Part shown: piece after piece, positions 11,664 through 25,400 of the stretch
Position numbering within the stretch: the stretch's first letter is position 1
Layout: every line of letters begins with the position of its first letter
Assembly: GCA_964035545.1 (NCBI GenBank)
Contig: OZ037765.1
Coordinates: forward strand, 29,810,004-29,874,003
Length of the DNA stretch: 64,000 nucleotides
Direction: 5' to 3'
Source: Bugula neritina
Taxonomy: Eukaryota; Bryozoa; Gymnolaemata; Cheilostomatida; Bugulidae
Program-made: the position numbers and the translations under genes
The notes under the pieces: generated by a model
The model's database searches: none
The model's input: only the letters and a program-made list of their open reading frames with translations
What the model was told of the DNA's origin: nothing

Positions 11664-14600
11664 ATGTCTGATGAGGAAAAGACGCCGGTCAGTATCTTTT
11701 ACACTCAGGGAGTTGTGAGACTAGATATTCTTATTTCAGTTAGACTGCCTGTTGTATGCACCTTTCCTGTGAATCTCTTAATGATGCATTGAATATACCG
11801 TTTTAGTGCGATATTGTCTATTCCTGTTTGCTAGTTTTTCATTAAATCACATGTTGACCTACTCTTTGGCACTGAACTGACTAAGCTTTAGGTATTCCAT
11901 ATCTCAATCTTGTCATGAGCAGTATTAACTGTAATTTATAGCTTCAAGGTTTCCTGCTAGACAACATTCTTGTATGTGCTATTAGCAAGGTTGAGACTGT
12001 GTCTAATCAGCATAATATTTCCTACACTATAATATTATGGACTACAATATAGGTCATAGGAAGTTGAAAATATGATAATATTATTAAGCTTTGATGATGC
12101 ATTCAAGTGGCACTATCAGCTATGTAACATTTATTTTTGTAAACTGCAATCTTTCTAATGACAATACAAATTTCTAGGATAGTCATATATTGTTCAATGT
12201 GCAGTGTCCATTGTGCTTCATAGTGCTAGCTTTAGTCACTGCTTTACAATCTCATGCTGCAGTATTTATGAGCTTTCAGCTGCACATTAAACAATACACA
12301 GCAAGGTTTGCGTTGTAATTTGCTATCGGGTTGTCTTTTTGCTTTAATACAATCAATGGATTATGTGCGAAACTAGGTCGATATCTTTGCTTTTATGTAA
12401 CTGAGTAGTGCCCTTGAAGCGTGAATTTGTTGCTTATATAAGTGAGTGACCAGTTACACAAGCCTCGTATCAGTTGTTATATTTTATCAGCAAGCAGTTG
12501 CATGTGGCAGATTGTACCTTCACAAGGACTTCATGCTTCTACTGGGAACTTATCTTTTTAAATTAATCTTCATCTTTATTTATTTAGCATAACACAAGGT
12601 GAATACACTTTTAGTATTATAGTGTTTAGCATGTTATAGTGTTTAGCATATAGTGTTTAGCATCTATTACACTGTATTTAAGTAAGTGCTAATGATTACA
12701 AATGCCAAGGTAAGTACCATCATACATATTTCTTATTTTATACATTCTGTGAGTAAATTTTATTTGGGGAGTTTGTGTAGTGTAGTGTAGTGTAGTGTAG
12801 TGTAGTGTAGTGTAGTGTAGTGTAGTGTAGTGTAGTGTAGTGCAGTGTAGTGTAGTGTAGTAGTCAACGAATAAGCTTTGTCTATGTATGACAGCTTTCA
12901 CAAGTTTATACATCTGCGTATTACTCAATCTACGTGCTTATATATTATAGTACAAACTTTGTCTATGTTGCGTATATGCTCTCTTTAGTTGGTGAAGAAT
13001 ATGCACGGATCAGCCACCTACAGCTCTACCTCACCCATGCCTGAAGATGTTACCAGTTCACCCTCAAAAAAGGCAACTAATGTAAGTCAAGTATAATTTA
13101 CTCACGATGTGCGTAACTGTGTATACATGATTATGTTAACTATCTGTCTTTCATCCTATTTCTCTAGCTTCAAAGGATTGTCTCTCTCTTCATTTCTCCT
13201 TCCAGCCTCTTCATGTTGTCACCTCGTCTTTTATTTTGGGTCGTCCTCTCTTTCCTGGCAACTTCATCTCAGCCTCTTATAGTCTTATTCTCAACACATG
13301 ACCACACTACCTCAGTCTAGATTCTCTCTGTTCCACTTCAATCCTTTCTACACCTGGTGCTTCTCTTGATACAATATTTTTATGCTAATAATAAAAGTAT
13401 AACAAGCATGTGACATAAGATGACATCAACTGCAGTGTTTTTGTGTCTTTCCTTTTGTATAAAATAAACGAATAAAGACTCAGTGTATGCATGGGAGTTG
13501 TCCTGAACAGATCTATAGAGATATATTTATCTACAGGGAGATGTCACTTCACACTCCCGGTACCAAGGCTCAGTTGTGTCTTTCCACAACCTCTTCTATG
13601 AAGTCATGGTTGGAGCTGGTTGCTGTAAAAAGGCACCAAAAGAAATTATAAAGGATGTGAGGTTAGGACTATAATGAATAAGTTATTTTATCTATAAGTA
13701 AAGTGATAATTTCAATCAGTGCATATATTGATTGCAGAGATATACAATAAAAAATTGTCAGTACAAATTTGGTTTTCTCAGCATTCTCATGATCTTTTAT
13801 TTAGGTTAAATTAAGTTTTTGGAAATCAATTTTATTTTGTGAGGTAAATAAAAATAGTTAATATAATTTCTTTAGAGTTTTGTTACTTATCATGTGTATA
13901 TTTGGCAGCTTTATTATTTCTTTATTATATATGCTTACTGTATTTCTGAGTCGTGGTTTGGTATAATAATTACCTTCGATGATTTTAAAAATTCACAAGT
14001 AGGCTTTATAACAAGATGCTTTCTAAAAAAGTATGTATAAAATGTATAGATTATGAGTTTATGAAATAGGCATACTTTCATGTATATGTAAATGTTTTTC
14101 AAGTACTTATGATATATAATGCATTCATGTAAGTAACTAGCAGATTCTCTCCTTTTGTTTTAGTGGCATATTTAAACCTGGCACTATGAATGCTATTATG
14201 GGACCAACTGGTAGCGGAAAATCCTCGTAAGTGATTCACACGAGATTAGATGCTCATATTATATGTTAACTGATTGTAACAATTCTAGCATAAAACTGTT
14301 TTGTCTCCTCTTTTACTTAGTATATAAATTGTCCATTATCTAATGCAGATGCATAGAAGTGTTGTTTTCCAGCAGCTAGTAGATGCATAACCAGAATTTA
14401 AGATGTAAGAAAGTCTTTTACATAATCTTGACCATTTATTCTAATATCTAATATTACAGTTATGGAAATTTAAAACTTTTAAAAATTTCATATGTATTTT
14501 TTTAACTCAATTCAACAAACTGTTCTGTAAGTTCCCAAATGCAAAGACATATAATTAAGGACCAATTGCTAGTGTTGGATATAAGTGTACATGTAACACA

Positions 14601-17600
14601 CATATAGAGAAGGATGCTGTTTGATTCCATTCAGATTGCTAGACATTCTAGCTGCAAGAAAAGACCCTCATGGTTTGTTTGGTAAAGTGCTTATCAATGG
14701 ACGCCCACAGCCAGCTAACTTTAGACTGATGTCTGGCTACGTGGTTCAGGATGACGTGGTCATGGGCACCCTCAGTATTAGAGAGAACTTGAGGTTTTCT
14801 GCTGATCTCAGATTACCCAAAGGTTTAGATTCTGATGATAAAGAGGCTAAAGTTAAAAAGGTGCTTCATGAACTTAGTCTAGGTAAGAATACATTCATCA
14901 TATCTGTAGATCATCCCATAAACTTCTAATGATTAGAAAATGAGAAATTATATGTTTTCCAATATATTTGAGACTTATATAGAATACTATATTATTTAAC
15001 CTTTTCTAAAGCTGAATCACAATTATTGCTAATTAATTTTAGTATTTTTGATTGAAATGATGCCTTAAGAATTGTTTAATGACATGTTTCTTGTTTCTAA
15101 TGTACGGATTAGTAGATTTATAGATATTATTGCATATTATTATGTATTTAGAAACTGCTATATTATATTATACAGACCTCGTCTACCTTCTAATACCAAG
15201 GATTACATCATGTTCTATTTTATTTATTATTAATAATTTGCCACTTTATAATAACAACGTGTATTCAGTTAGGCGGACAATATTTGTATATATAAAACAC
15301 ATTTTCACAACAGAGATAAGCAGAAATATCGAGTTCCACATGGAATGAGAGCCAGTTATTGTGGTGTCTCAAGACTACTAGGCAGAATGTTTGACCTCAC
15401 GGAGAGCTGAATACAGTTTGTGGTTGCATGCTTACAGAGTTGTGTGCTGACACGAGATGTGGTGATGAGTTCACAAGGGGTGTGTCTGGAGGGGAGAGGA
15501 AGAGGTGTAACGTGGGTATGGAGCTGATCACTAGCCCTGGGGTTCTCTTTCTAGATGAACCAACCACTGGGCTAGATGCCTCCACTGCCAACTCTGTCAT
15601 GCTTAACCTTAGGAAGTATGTTTATATATATACATGTATATATATAATATATATATATACACGTTGTATATATTGTATATAATTATATAGAGCTAAATAT
15701 ATTGTATGTATAATATTATGATATACTGTAGACTAGCTGAGCTAACAAGCAATGTCGTATTCATTGAACTATAACTATTATAGTTTCAGTTCAGTGGTCG
15801 TATTACTGTAGAGTGTAGACACACTGAGCTGGTGAGCAATATCGTATTACTGTATACTGTAGACTAGCTGAGTTGGGAAGTACTGTCATATTACTGTATA
15901 CTGTAGATTAGCTGAGTTGGGAAGTACTGTCATATTACTGTATACTGTAGACTAGCTGAGTTGGGAAGCACTGTCATATTCTCCATTCATCAGCCGAGAT
16001 ATTCTATATTCAAGCTGTGTGATAGCCTTTGCTTGCTCGGTAATGGGGAGACAATCTACCATGGCCCAGCTGACCAAGCCATAGACTTCTTTTCTTCTTT
16101 GGGTAGACAGATAATTTATTATATTACATGTTATTTATTAGTAATCATTGTTTTTGCTTACATTGTCGATTATTATTGCTTATTGACCTTTCCACACTAA
16201 AGTACTTTAGCAAAGCTGGATGAAACATATTTACACTCTTTGATTAACTGACTCATTGCAATTTGTGAATTATGTTGGGTTTTATTGTTGAGACTATTAG
16301 AGTTTAGTTTAATTTAATATACATATCTAGCTGTATGCTCACATAGTCTGTATCATAATATAAACTCTAGAAAAACAGAATGAATAAAATGGTGATAAAT
16401 ACAAGAATTACATTTTAACTGTGTTATTGTCTTTGGAATTTAATTTTTCAAAATCTAGAATAACCAGCATTTAATTAAACTGGAAACTTTGCCAAGTAGC
16501 TGTGACATCTGCTTCTATCCAGGTTTACATAGTACCACCTCTATGTTTACTGCCGGGACATCCACATTTTGCTGCTGCCGCTACTGCTGCTGCTACTTTA
16601 TACTGAGAACTTTATACTGATATGTTATGTTAGGGTATGAGATTGAGGAACATGACAACCCACCAGATTTCTTTCTCGATGTAATTTTGGGAAATGTGGA
16701 GTCAAGTCGCCCGGATATTATGGCTCTCAATTCGGAGGAAGCTACAGAAGCTTTACCAGATGCTGTGGCTGTGGTTGTAGACACTGCCGAGAGAGATGCT
16801 AAGAAGGTAAGTGCATTTGTAGTACAATGTAGTATATACATGTTCATACTACATTGTAAAATGTAGACTGTAGTATGTGCATACAATGCAGTGTAGAATT
16901 CCCTTGCAATGTATGATACTACAGTACATGTACACTGCATACAATTTCATGTCTTAATAAAAATAATTCATACAGTATTTTGCTAGAATGTTCTATATGT
17001 GCATTATAATCGCATCATATAAATATTTAATTGAGTTATGTTGCTTTATGGCGGATTAGGTTATATTATGTTTCATTTCATTAAATTATTCATTGAAGAA
17101 ATACTTTATGATATATATTGGGTTGTGCTACATTGTGTTACATTATATTATATATTATTGTGTTGCATTGCATTATATTATATTACATGGTATTATATAA
17201 TATTACATTATATATTATACTAGACACAGAGAATTGCCAGCAACTTGGCTAAACAGTTCAGTTCCTCTGAATGGGGCATCAGAATGCAGGAAGAGCTGCG
17301 ATCCTATGAGGAAGGGTATAATACAAGTGGGGAACATTTACCTAGCAAGGAAGAGTTGTCCTCGCTTTCTTATCACTCTAACCCATGTGTTCAGTTTGGA
17401 GTTGTCTGCAAAAGAACTTTTAAAAATTTAATCCGAAATCCAAGAACTTCATTCCTTCAAGTAAGTCAGAGTGTAGCATGCATAATGGTGGTGTAAATAT
17501 TACTGTAGCAGCTATAGTTTAGCTCAGCTTGGGCAGCTAATGGACTGATGGTGTGTTTCTCTTAGCCTGGCTTTATAATTTTTGGTTTGGTGCTAGCTTG

Positions 17601-20600
17601 TGTTTTAATTGAGGTTTTGTTAGTTTCTATCTCACTCAACTAATGTTTCACTTGTAATAAAACTACTTGTTAACACTGCAACTATTTTCCTATCTCTTTA
17701 TATTAAACAATTGGTATTATGGTTGTTGTATTCTGTGATATATAATATTATATTATACTTTTAGTAGATAACATGGTGTCAGAGGTTAAATCAAAGTTAT
17801 CAAAAATAACATGATGAAGTTTGTTTGTAAGCTTGTAAATTTTAAATTTTTAGGTTGTGACTCTCTGCTTTTTTGCCCTCATCACTGGAGCTATTTACTT
17901 CCAAACTCCCAAAGACTGTGAATCCGGAGTACAGAACAGGTGAGTCTGCTATACAATATAATACTATCCCAATACAGTTATATGTTATATTGGAAAGGAT
18001 TTTTGTTGTGTTGAACTAAGCAAAATCTTGTAAATTGTAAATGATATGCATTTTTGGTCGGCCATATTGAATATTAAAACCAGGGCATAACTAAGGTTCA
18101 TTTATTTAGAAATTATATACTTCTCAGGCTTTTACCTGATGGATGTTTTAGCACCAAACCTGCGGTGGTTTATTTTATGGCCTAGTAACTATTTTATATT
18201 TTGAAATGAAATTTACAGAAATATTATATATATAACACATGTTAGTTCTGTAGCTTACATATACGCTACACATAATTATATATAGTAAACAATACATACT
18301 ATATAATTGTCGCCTTATATAATACTCTAACAGTATGCTTTATTGTGTGTTTATAGCTATTAAATAACTATAATATATATTACGAATCAGTGAGCATGAA
18401 TTGTTACTATAGCTATAATGGTTCTTATAGTAACTGTATCATACAATCTACTAAGTCTGCCAGCAAGTTTTATAGTGTGCTGGGAAAACATAACTCCAAG
18501 ATTTACCTTCCAAACTCATAAAGCATATGAGTTGGCAAATTATTTGCATTTATGTTAAAATTAAGCTTTTCTTATATCATTTCTCTGCAAATAGATTGCA
18601 AACCAATTCAAGTCATAAAACAATCTCTCAGGGAGAAGTTTACAACTTATTCTAACAATTATTTGCAGGGTTGGTGCATTTTTCTTCATGATCATGAACA
18701 TGATATTTGGTAACTTGTCCGGGATTGATCTCTTCATAAATGAAAGGAAGATTTTCATGTAAGTATAATGTTTTATAGTTTAATTTATTAATTTAGCATA
18801 TCATTAATATATTTAATTTATTTATGTTTTCAATTACACTTTTACAAGTATAGTGATATATTATGATACGCATTTCATCAATAGCTGAGAATTACTAAAG
18901 CAATGGTGTATGTTTATTATAAAAGAGTTATGTTTATTTGGTTGGTTGTATGTTTATGTAATGGTGCTTCTTTCCTCTGGTGTTGTCATAAATTTCGATC
19001 ATATAATAGTGTTGAGTTGGTATATTTTCTGCGTAACATAATGTATTAAGATAAAAAGATAAATTGAAGCTTTATAAACATAAACATTCATAGCTTTTAC
19101 AGTGTAGTGATACAAATGAAATTCTATTAATTTTTAAATTGAAATTTTAAATAAGTTTTTGCTCATATATATCTATAAGTAATATATCTATACAGAGCTT
19201 TATTTATTCTATATTTACTTATATAAACAATTTCTCATTAAGTCATCAATATTTATGCTAGGTGTGCATATATATTTTGTTTCATTGAATATAGTTGACA
19301 TGAGGTTCATCTTTTTTGTCAGCAACTTTTGCAAACCACGTCCTGCTGTTTGTAGACATGAAAACATCAGTGGTTTCTATAGAGTATCGTCATACTTTCT
19401 TGCTAAGCTGTTCTGTGACGTGCTGCCCAACAGAAGTGTACCAGTTCTAGGCTTTGGTATCATAACCTACTGGATGGTTGGTAAGCAGCTAGTTATTTAC
19501 ATGCTATTAAGGTAATAGAGACCAAATATTACCTTCATAATTTGCGTAGGTGGCACAAACTTTGTCTCATTAGAAATTTGTTTTACCACTAAAATACTTT
19601 GACCTATTGTATAGCTAATAAGATAGAACGTTATTGTCCGAAGCAGTAGTTGTTTTTTTATTCAAATTACAAACTCTTTTCCTGTGCTTATTCCTCCCTA
19701 TTTCTGTGACTGGGTTATTCTAGAATATCTCATGCTGTATTTTTCTAACACAATAGTAAAGTTAGTAAAGGTAACTTTGCTCTGTCAGCTACTGTAGTTT
19801 ATTTTATACCAGTAGATACAAATTAATTGATGTTATATTACAGTTTTGGCTAATTTTTGTTATGGCTTTGTCGTGTAACCTTGTTTAAACTTCCAAAAGT
19901 CTAAGAAAAAAATGTAAAAGTTCTCTCAATTTTATATTAAGCATTTCTTTTCCAGTATCCTTTAAAAAGTAGTACTGCACAAACCTTCTTTAATTCTTTG
20001 CCATTTAGAGAGCTTAATACATAGGAAACACTTTCATTACTATTTGACTTATTTATTCTCGAAATATTATATTTTAGTAGGTCTTGTCTATACTGCCATG
20101 CAGCATTCTACTTACATGCTATAACTGAATATATTATTAACCTTGCTATATATCTACTATCTGTTTCATTTCACACAGGGCTTGTACCGTACTGGCAGAA
20201 CTTCCTGTTCTATCTGCTGACTCTGGTGTTAGTATCATGGGCGGGGTCATCCATAGCCTTCTTAGCCAGTGCTTCTACTAGAACTAGTGCTATCGCCAGT
20301 CTAATATGTGCACTACTATTCGTCTTTCAAATGGTGAGTGTGATTAATGCAACACATAACAGTTAAACGGCTAAATTAGTTCATCACAACTACTGGTAAA
20401 CATTTTGTAGATGGTAGTTATTATAGGATTCAAAGTAAAATTTTTGTATTTTGTATACAATTTGTGGAATTATTGCTATCTATTTTTAAAATTAAGTTCA
20501 ATTCAATATATAAATTAATATATATGTTAAATGATGTTTTTTCATGCAGTCTCCATGTTCATATGATGTGTCATATAAATTTCAACAAGTAGAAAAAATT

Positions 20601-21885
20601 TATGTAGAATAACTTTTCTGTATAACAGTTGTATCTGAAAACCAAACTTAATCTTAATGCAAGTTAAAAACAGTTGGCTAATTTTTCAGGTTGAAAAATA
20701 AGAGCTCACTGTAATATCACTAAAGTGGGTATATCAAAAAATATAATGGAGTTACCACACCGTATGAAATTTTATAGTATAGAGCATCTCTCTCAAGTAT
20801 ATGCAATATAATGAGACGTGTGTGTATATATTTCAGATCTTCAGTGGATTGCTGGTTAATTTAGATTCCCTGGGAGACTGGATAGAGTGGGCTAAATACA
20901 TCAGTATATTTAGTTATGCAATGAAGGTAACTTGTGTTTTAGTCATTCTTATAGCTTGTGTTCTATAAAACTAGAAATGTAACAAAAGAAGTTATGTTCT
21001 TGTGGGAATTCCAACTCATGCCCTAAACCAACTTTTTTTTAAGAAAACTAAATAATTCAGAGTCTGCTATTACACCTAAAGGGAGCAAGTGATACTATTG
21101 CTATTTTAATAACATTTTATAACTGCAAGTTTTGGAAACATTTCTTTATCCTTTCAGATAGACTTTGTTTTTCTTACCTTTAACATGCAGCATTAGTCAA
21201 CACTATGGCCTATTTTCACTGGTATAACTGATATATATGCTACAAGTTACTAGTTAGTTACTTTTATATTTTATACAACATATTCCAGGCGCTTCAAATC
21301 AATGAGTTCATAGCCGTTGATTTTTATGAGACTATTCCTGGCACCAACATAACTATCAACTGGTGAGCATATTATCTTCTATCTAATGCACTGAAGTAGT
21401 TTCAAGAAATGTTTTTGTATTCCTGATCCACAATTGTTTTTAGTATTTATAACTTATGTTGCTTGGTACCTACATAGCATGTAACAACTGACTGTGTAAC
21501 TTGTATTAACAGGCACAGTATCTTATAACCCGGGATAGTGAACACAACTCCTTTCCAAAGCTTTTTTTGCAGCACACTTTACTCCTAACATAACAAATTG
21601 AAAGCAACTGGCACAAAGTGTTATTCTTGTAATACACTATTAGTTGTTGCAGATGTTCTAGTTTTATATACCTTATAGCAGCTATACTATAAGAGTGTAA
21701 ATCTATCAGATACGTATCTAATTACTAGTGTAAAGGGAAGCTCTTCTGGATGGCTAGAAAAGAATAAAATAGCCTACAAGACCAGCTGGGACCTGTGGCA
21801 GAACATAATGGCACTCGCAGCCATCACTGTGGGACTTCTAATTTTATCTTATATTCAACTTAGACGAATCAAAAAGCTCAAGTAA
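11664..21885 (+). CDS. ABCG2: ABCG2-like half-transporter (ATP-binding cassette G)
   Basis: ABCG2 is a dimerising plasma-membrane efflux pump for urate, sterols, porphyrins and xenobiotics. Sixteen exons join in phase: 11664-11687, 12989-13081, 13537-13661, 14164-14226, 14635-14882, 15438-15615, 15951-16102, 16634-16806, 17224-17460, 17854-17939, 18669-18758, 19356-19480, 20179-20333, 20837-20926, 21289-21362 and 21696-21885 (700 aa). The nucleotide-binding domain comes first, in the ABCG order: SFHNLFYEV, Walker [23 protein letters not shown], signature GVSGGERKR, Walker [13 protein letters not shown] and the H-loop in [10 protein letters not shown]. The membrane half has [31 protein letters not shown] and about six hydrophobic segments. 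The N-terminus is about 45 residues longer than in human. The acceptor of the last exon (21694-21695) was chosen because it keeps the loop Cys and DTYL before the final helix. The gene is convergent with PLEKHA8. Confidence 0.93.
12774..12863. repeat. (TGTAG)n pentanucleotide microsatellite, ABCG2 intron 1
   Basis: About 17-18 consecutive copies of the 5-bp unit tgtag, with one tgcag variant near 12840. They lie in ABCG2 intron 1, about 130 bp upstream of exon 2. Their uniformity suggests recent expansion and a length that is probably polymorphic. Confidence 0.9.
15720..15990 (+). repeat. Tandem copies of the ABCG2 exon 7 acceptor and exon start
   Basis: A 44-bp unit occurs three times with only a few changes, with the intron-exon AG at 15861-15862, 15905-15906 and 15949-15950. 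Each copy carries actgtatactgtag followed by actagctgagttgggaag. Two older, degenerate copies lie at about 15725 and 15800. Only the last copy continues into the real exon 7. The unit length is not a multiple of three, and splicing to the preceding copy would reach an in-frame stop within about 50 nt. Confidence 0.85.
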
Positions 21886-22491
21886 CAATCTAATACTCAG
21901 TCGTATACTTGTTTGATCAATGACTTGAAGACGCTAACAAATTAATTAGTCTCAGGCATTTCAAATTACTCCACTTGTACATTTCCAATACCCGTTTTGT
22001 ATCGGATTCATATAGTATATAATCATGATTGTCACATTCTTCATGTAAATCCAATTTTTGCTCATTAATCGTACACCTTTAAGTATAACTCATTATTTGT
22101 ATTTCAGTTCTACTTACAAATTATATTTTTTATATAAGTATACTGCTTGAAGGGGTAATAGTATAATGTAAATAATACAATACATTATATATTAATACCT
22201 TAATTGAACAAAATATCAGGAATGCTAGCTATTTACTCGAAAGAAGTTAAAGAAAATAAATGGCATATAAGAATAAAACTTTGAAAAATTATCACATAAT
22301 CACAACATTCAACCCCAATAGCACAATTTACACGAGGTTTTAGAATATTTTATATTATACCATAAGTTTTACCTGTATTTAATGTTTTTTTTCAATCATA
22401 AATTACCAGAAAAATAAATTTTATGATATGTTAAAATCGACATAAATATTTTATTCCAACAATTTGGATAAATCATAACAATTGCCTCCAC
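21886..22491. other. Convergent intergenic region ABCG2 / PLEKHA8
   Basis: About 600 bp of very AT-rich sequence between the two stop codons. It must hold both 3'UTRs. On the plus strand aataaa-type words occur near 22253-22280. On the minus strand aataaa-like signals lie just downstream of the PLEKHA8 stop. Nothing else was seen. Confidence 0.5.
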
Positions 22492-25400
22492 TTATTGCTC
22501 CTGAATGACTATCATATTGTGCACCTTGTAAAACTCTATAATCTGCTTACAAACCACTTTCACAGCTGTCTGAAAGCGGAAAGCATCAGACAATGTATTT
22601 TTAATGTAGACATCACTTGTAGTGTCAATAGTAGAGTCTTCAGCAAATGATGAAATAAATACTTCCTTATATGGTAAAGCTCGCATTCCTATCTGTAAGC
22701 ACAATAAATATGCTACTACAGAGTCGGAAGTTAATAATTTCACTTTGATACAACAAAGAGAAAGTATGTTAACTGAGCAGCATAAAGGAACAACTATGCT
22801 AACAATTATACAAATCATTACTTCATTATGCAGGGCAAGAAATTAATTTCTCATTCTAAAATAATAGAGGAAAAATAACAAAGTTACGTTTATACTGGTG
22901 GAGCAAGAAAACACTATAATAAAAATTTATTTTAATTTTCAATATAAAATGAGCATTAACAAAAATGTATCAAAATTGATAAAAGAGTTGCATTAAAACT
23001 GGCTAAACTTTGCTGACATGTAAAACACTTACCGATACAACACCTTTAACCACGAAGTTATGAAACGGTTTGAGAGTTCGCTCATAGGCGATAGAGACAG
23101 CTGTGACAAGAGAATCTTGTTTTGGAAGTTCACCGATTATGTGAGACACAAACATTAACCCCCTGCAATGTGACAAGGAAAAATAACTATTTAGATTTTA
23201 AAAGATGCAAAAAAAGCTTTTGAAATGCTTAGCAAATTTCATAATTGATGTAAAATGCATACACAAAATAAAATAAAGGACAACCAAAGTTGTTAATTTT
23301 CTAATAAAAAAAGCAAAACATTAAACGAGAATTATGCCAGTAAAATTTTACATAAAATCCTAAACTTTCAGTTGATAAAAACATTTTAAGTCTTAATACC
23401 AATTATTTTATGGACTTGTAGCACAAATGTTTAATAACATTTAGACAGGCTCACCAGTATATTATTTTAATAATTTACAAATGCACTAAATTAAATCATA
23501 ATGTTATTTTCATTCCCTCAAAAATTTAATTTATTATGTAGAGTATATGCATGTATTATTGTATTTACAGAATAAATAAGAAGAATATTGTTACATACTG
23601 ATACATATTGATACATATCAATACACACTGACACATATGCTGACACATATACTGATACATACTGACCTGGTGAGCCACAAGAGGGCTTGAGTCGCCGAGT
23701 TCGGATCCAAATGTTGACGATTTTTTATTTCATAGGAAACTAGTTTTTCCAACGATGACAGGCCTTTTGGGTCGGTCATCCATTTTTGTTGAATTTTCTA
23801 TATATGCAAGGAAAATAATACCAGATGAGCTAAATTCTTTATAAAACTGACCACTTAGCATTCAACAAAGGAGATTATAGCTCTAAAACAATAGTCACAG
23901 ATGCAAAGAGTATGATTTAATCTTTATTCAACTAAATTACTGAAACATAATGCTAGAGAGAAATCATAAAGATAATACACCTGTACCTTCACATTGCCTA
24001 AGAGATCATTTTTAACAGGAGAGAATGCTGTCGCACTAAGTTTATCTGTAAAACAAAATGTGTTTTGTAAAGTACAAAAGTGTTAAATCTCACTTCATTT
24101 CAAAGCACCAAAATTTTCAAAAGATAAAAACTATATTTTGATTTATGTCATATGTAGAGCATAAAAAGCTAAAATCAAAATGGCCGCTTGTAGGACATTT
24201 TTGTTAGAAAATACGTATGACCAGTTGGGAGGTTATGTTTATGTTTACTCACCAAATATTCTTGCCAGCTCTTCCGAACAGGCTGTGAAATCTTTAGTGT
24301 TTACTCCATCATCAAGATGGCCGACCATGTTCACAAAGCTGCAGCCCATAGTGTTGAAAAAGTTCATGATTTCTGGAGAAAGTTCGTCATGTGTGGCAGC
24401 ATCGTTTGTTTGTGTGACTGTTGGAGATGCTGCCGCTGTGTCAGCATGTGTGTGATTAGAATCTGGCAGCGGAGAGGCAGGTGTGTTATTTGATAGCTCC
24501 GGTGGATTGACAGCTGCGGTAGTGTGATTGTGAACGGGTACACTGTGAAATCGATTAGAAATTACAGTTATCCAGTCAATGGTGAACAGTTGTACAGCAT
24601 TCAATGGAGTATACCACATGTTTGAAAAAACTCAAAATTGTGTTACATCTTTCAAAAGATGAAATGTAAGAAAAATAAACAATTATTTTATTAGTCGTTT
24701 ATTACATTTAATGAATGATTCCAGTTGTGAAATTTAAAAGACTTTCAAATTTAAGCAAAAAGGTATTGCATTACAAATTTTGTATAAATAATGATGCAGA
24801 TGGCAAGGCTTCACTATAACTTGGAGAAAACTGATTAAACCTCCTAATTTTGCATTTAGTAGCCAAACACATATTGGTTACTGGTTAGAAAATCAAACAC
24901 TCTGGCAGAACTCATTTACTGACATTATATTACGTGCAGAATATACATCTGTCAGGTGAAAGTTCAAATTAGCTGACAGATAGGAAAAGTAAAGAGGGAA
25001 AGTGAGGGAATTGCTGACATTGTACACCATATGGCCCAGCGACAGCATTCACAGGGAAAAGACAATTCCTGATAGCAACTATCATTAACAAGCATGCTAT
25101 ACATTGTGAGGCATACTGCTATACAGACTAATACATGCTGCTATACATACTGATACATACTGCTATACATACTGATACATGCTGCTATACAGACTGATGT
25201 ATGTTTCTACACAGACTAATGTGTGTTGCTATACAGACTGATGTATGTTTCTATACATACTGATGTATGTTGCTATACATACTGATGTATGTTGCTATAC
25301 AGACTGATGTATGTTTCTATACATACTGATGTATGTTGCTATACAGACTAAGGGCTGCAAGAGAAAAGCAGGAAACTAAATGAACACTGAAACCTACCCT

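Noticed and set aside
12689-12928. Minus-strand frame of about 79 aa with repeated TTLHY
   Set aside because: It is a translation of the tgtag microsatellite in ABCG2 intron 1 and has no independent support.
25108-25347. CRISPR-like regular repeats
   Set aside because: The 22-bp units are directly adjacent without unique spacers and sit in an animal intron, so this is a minisatellite.
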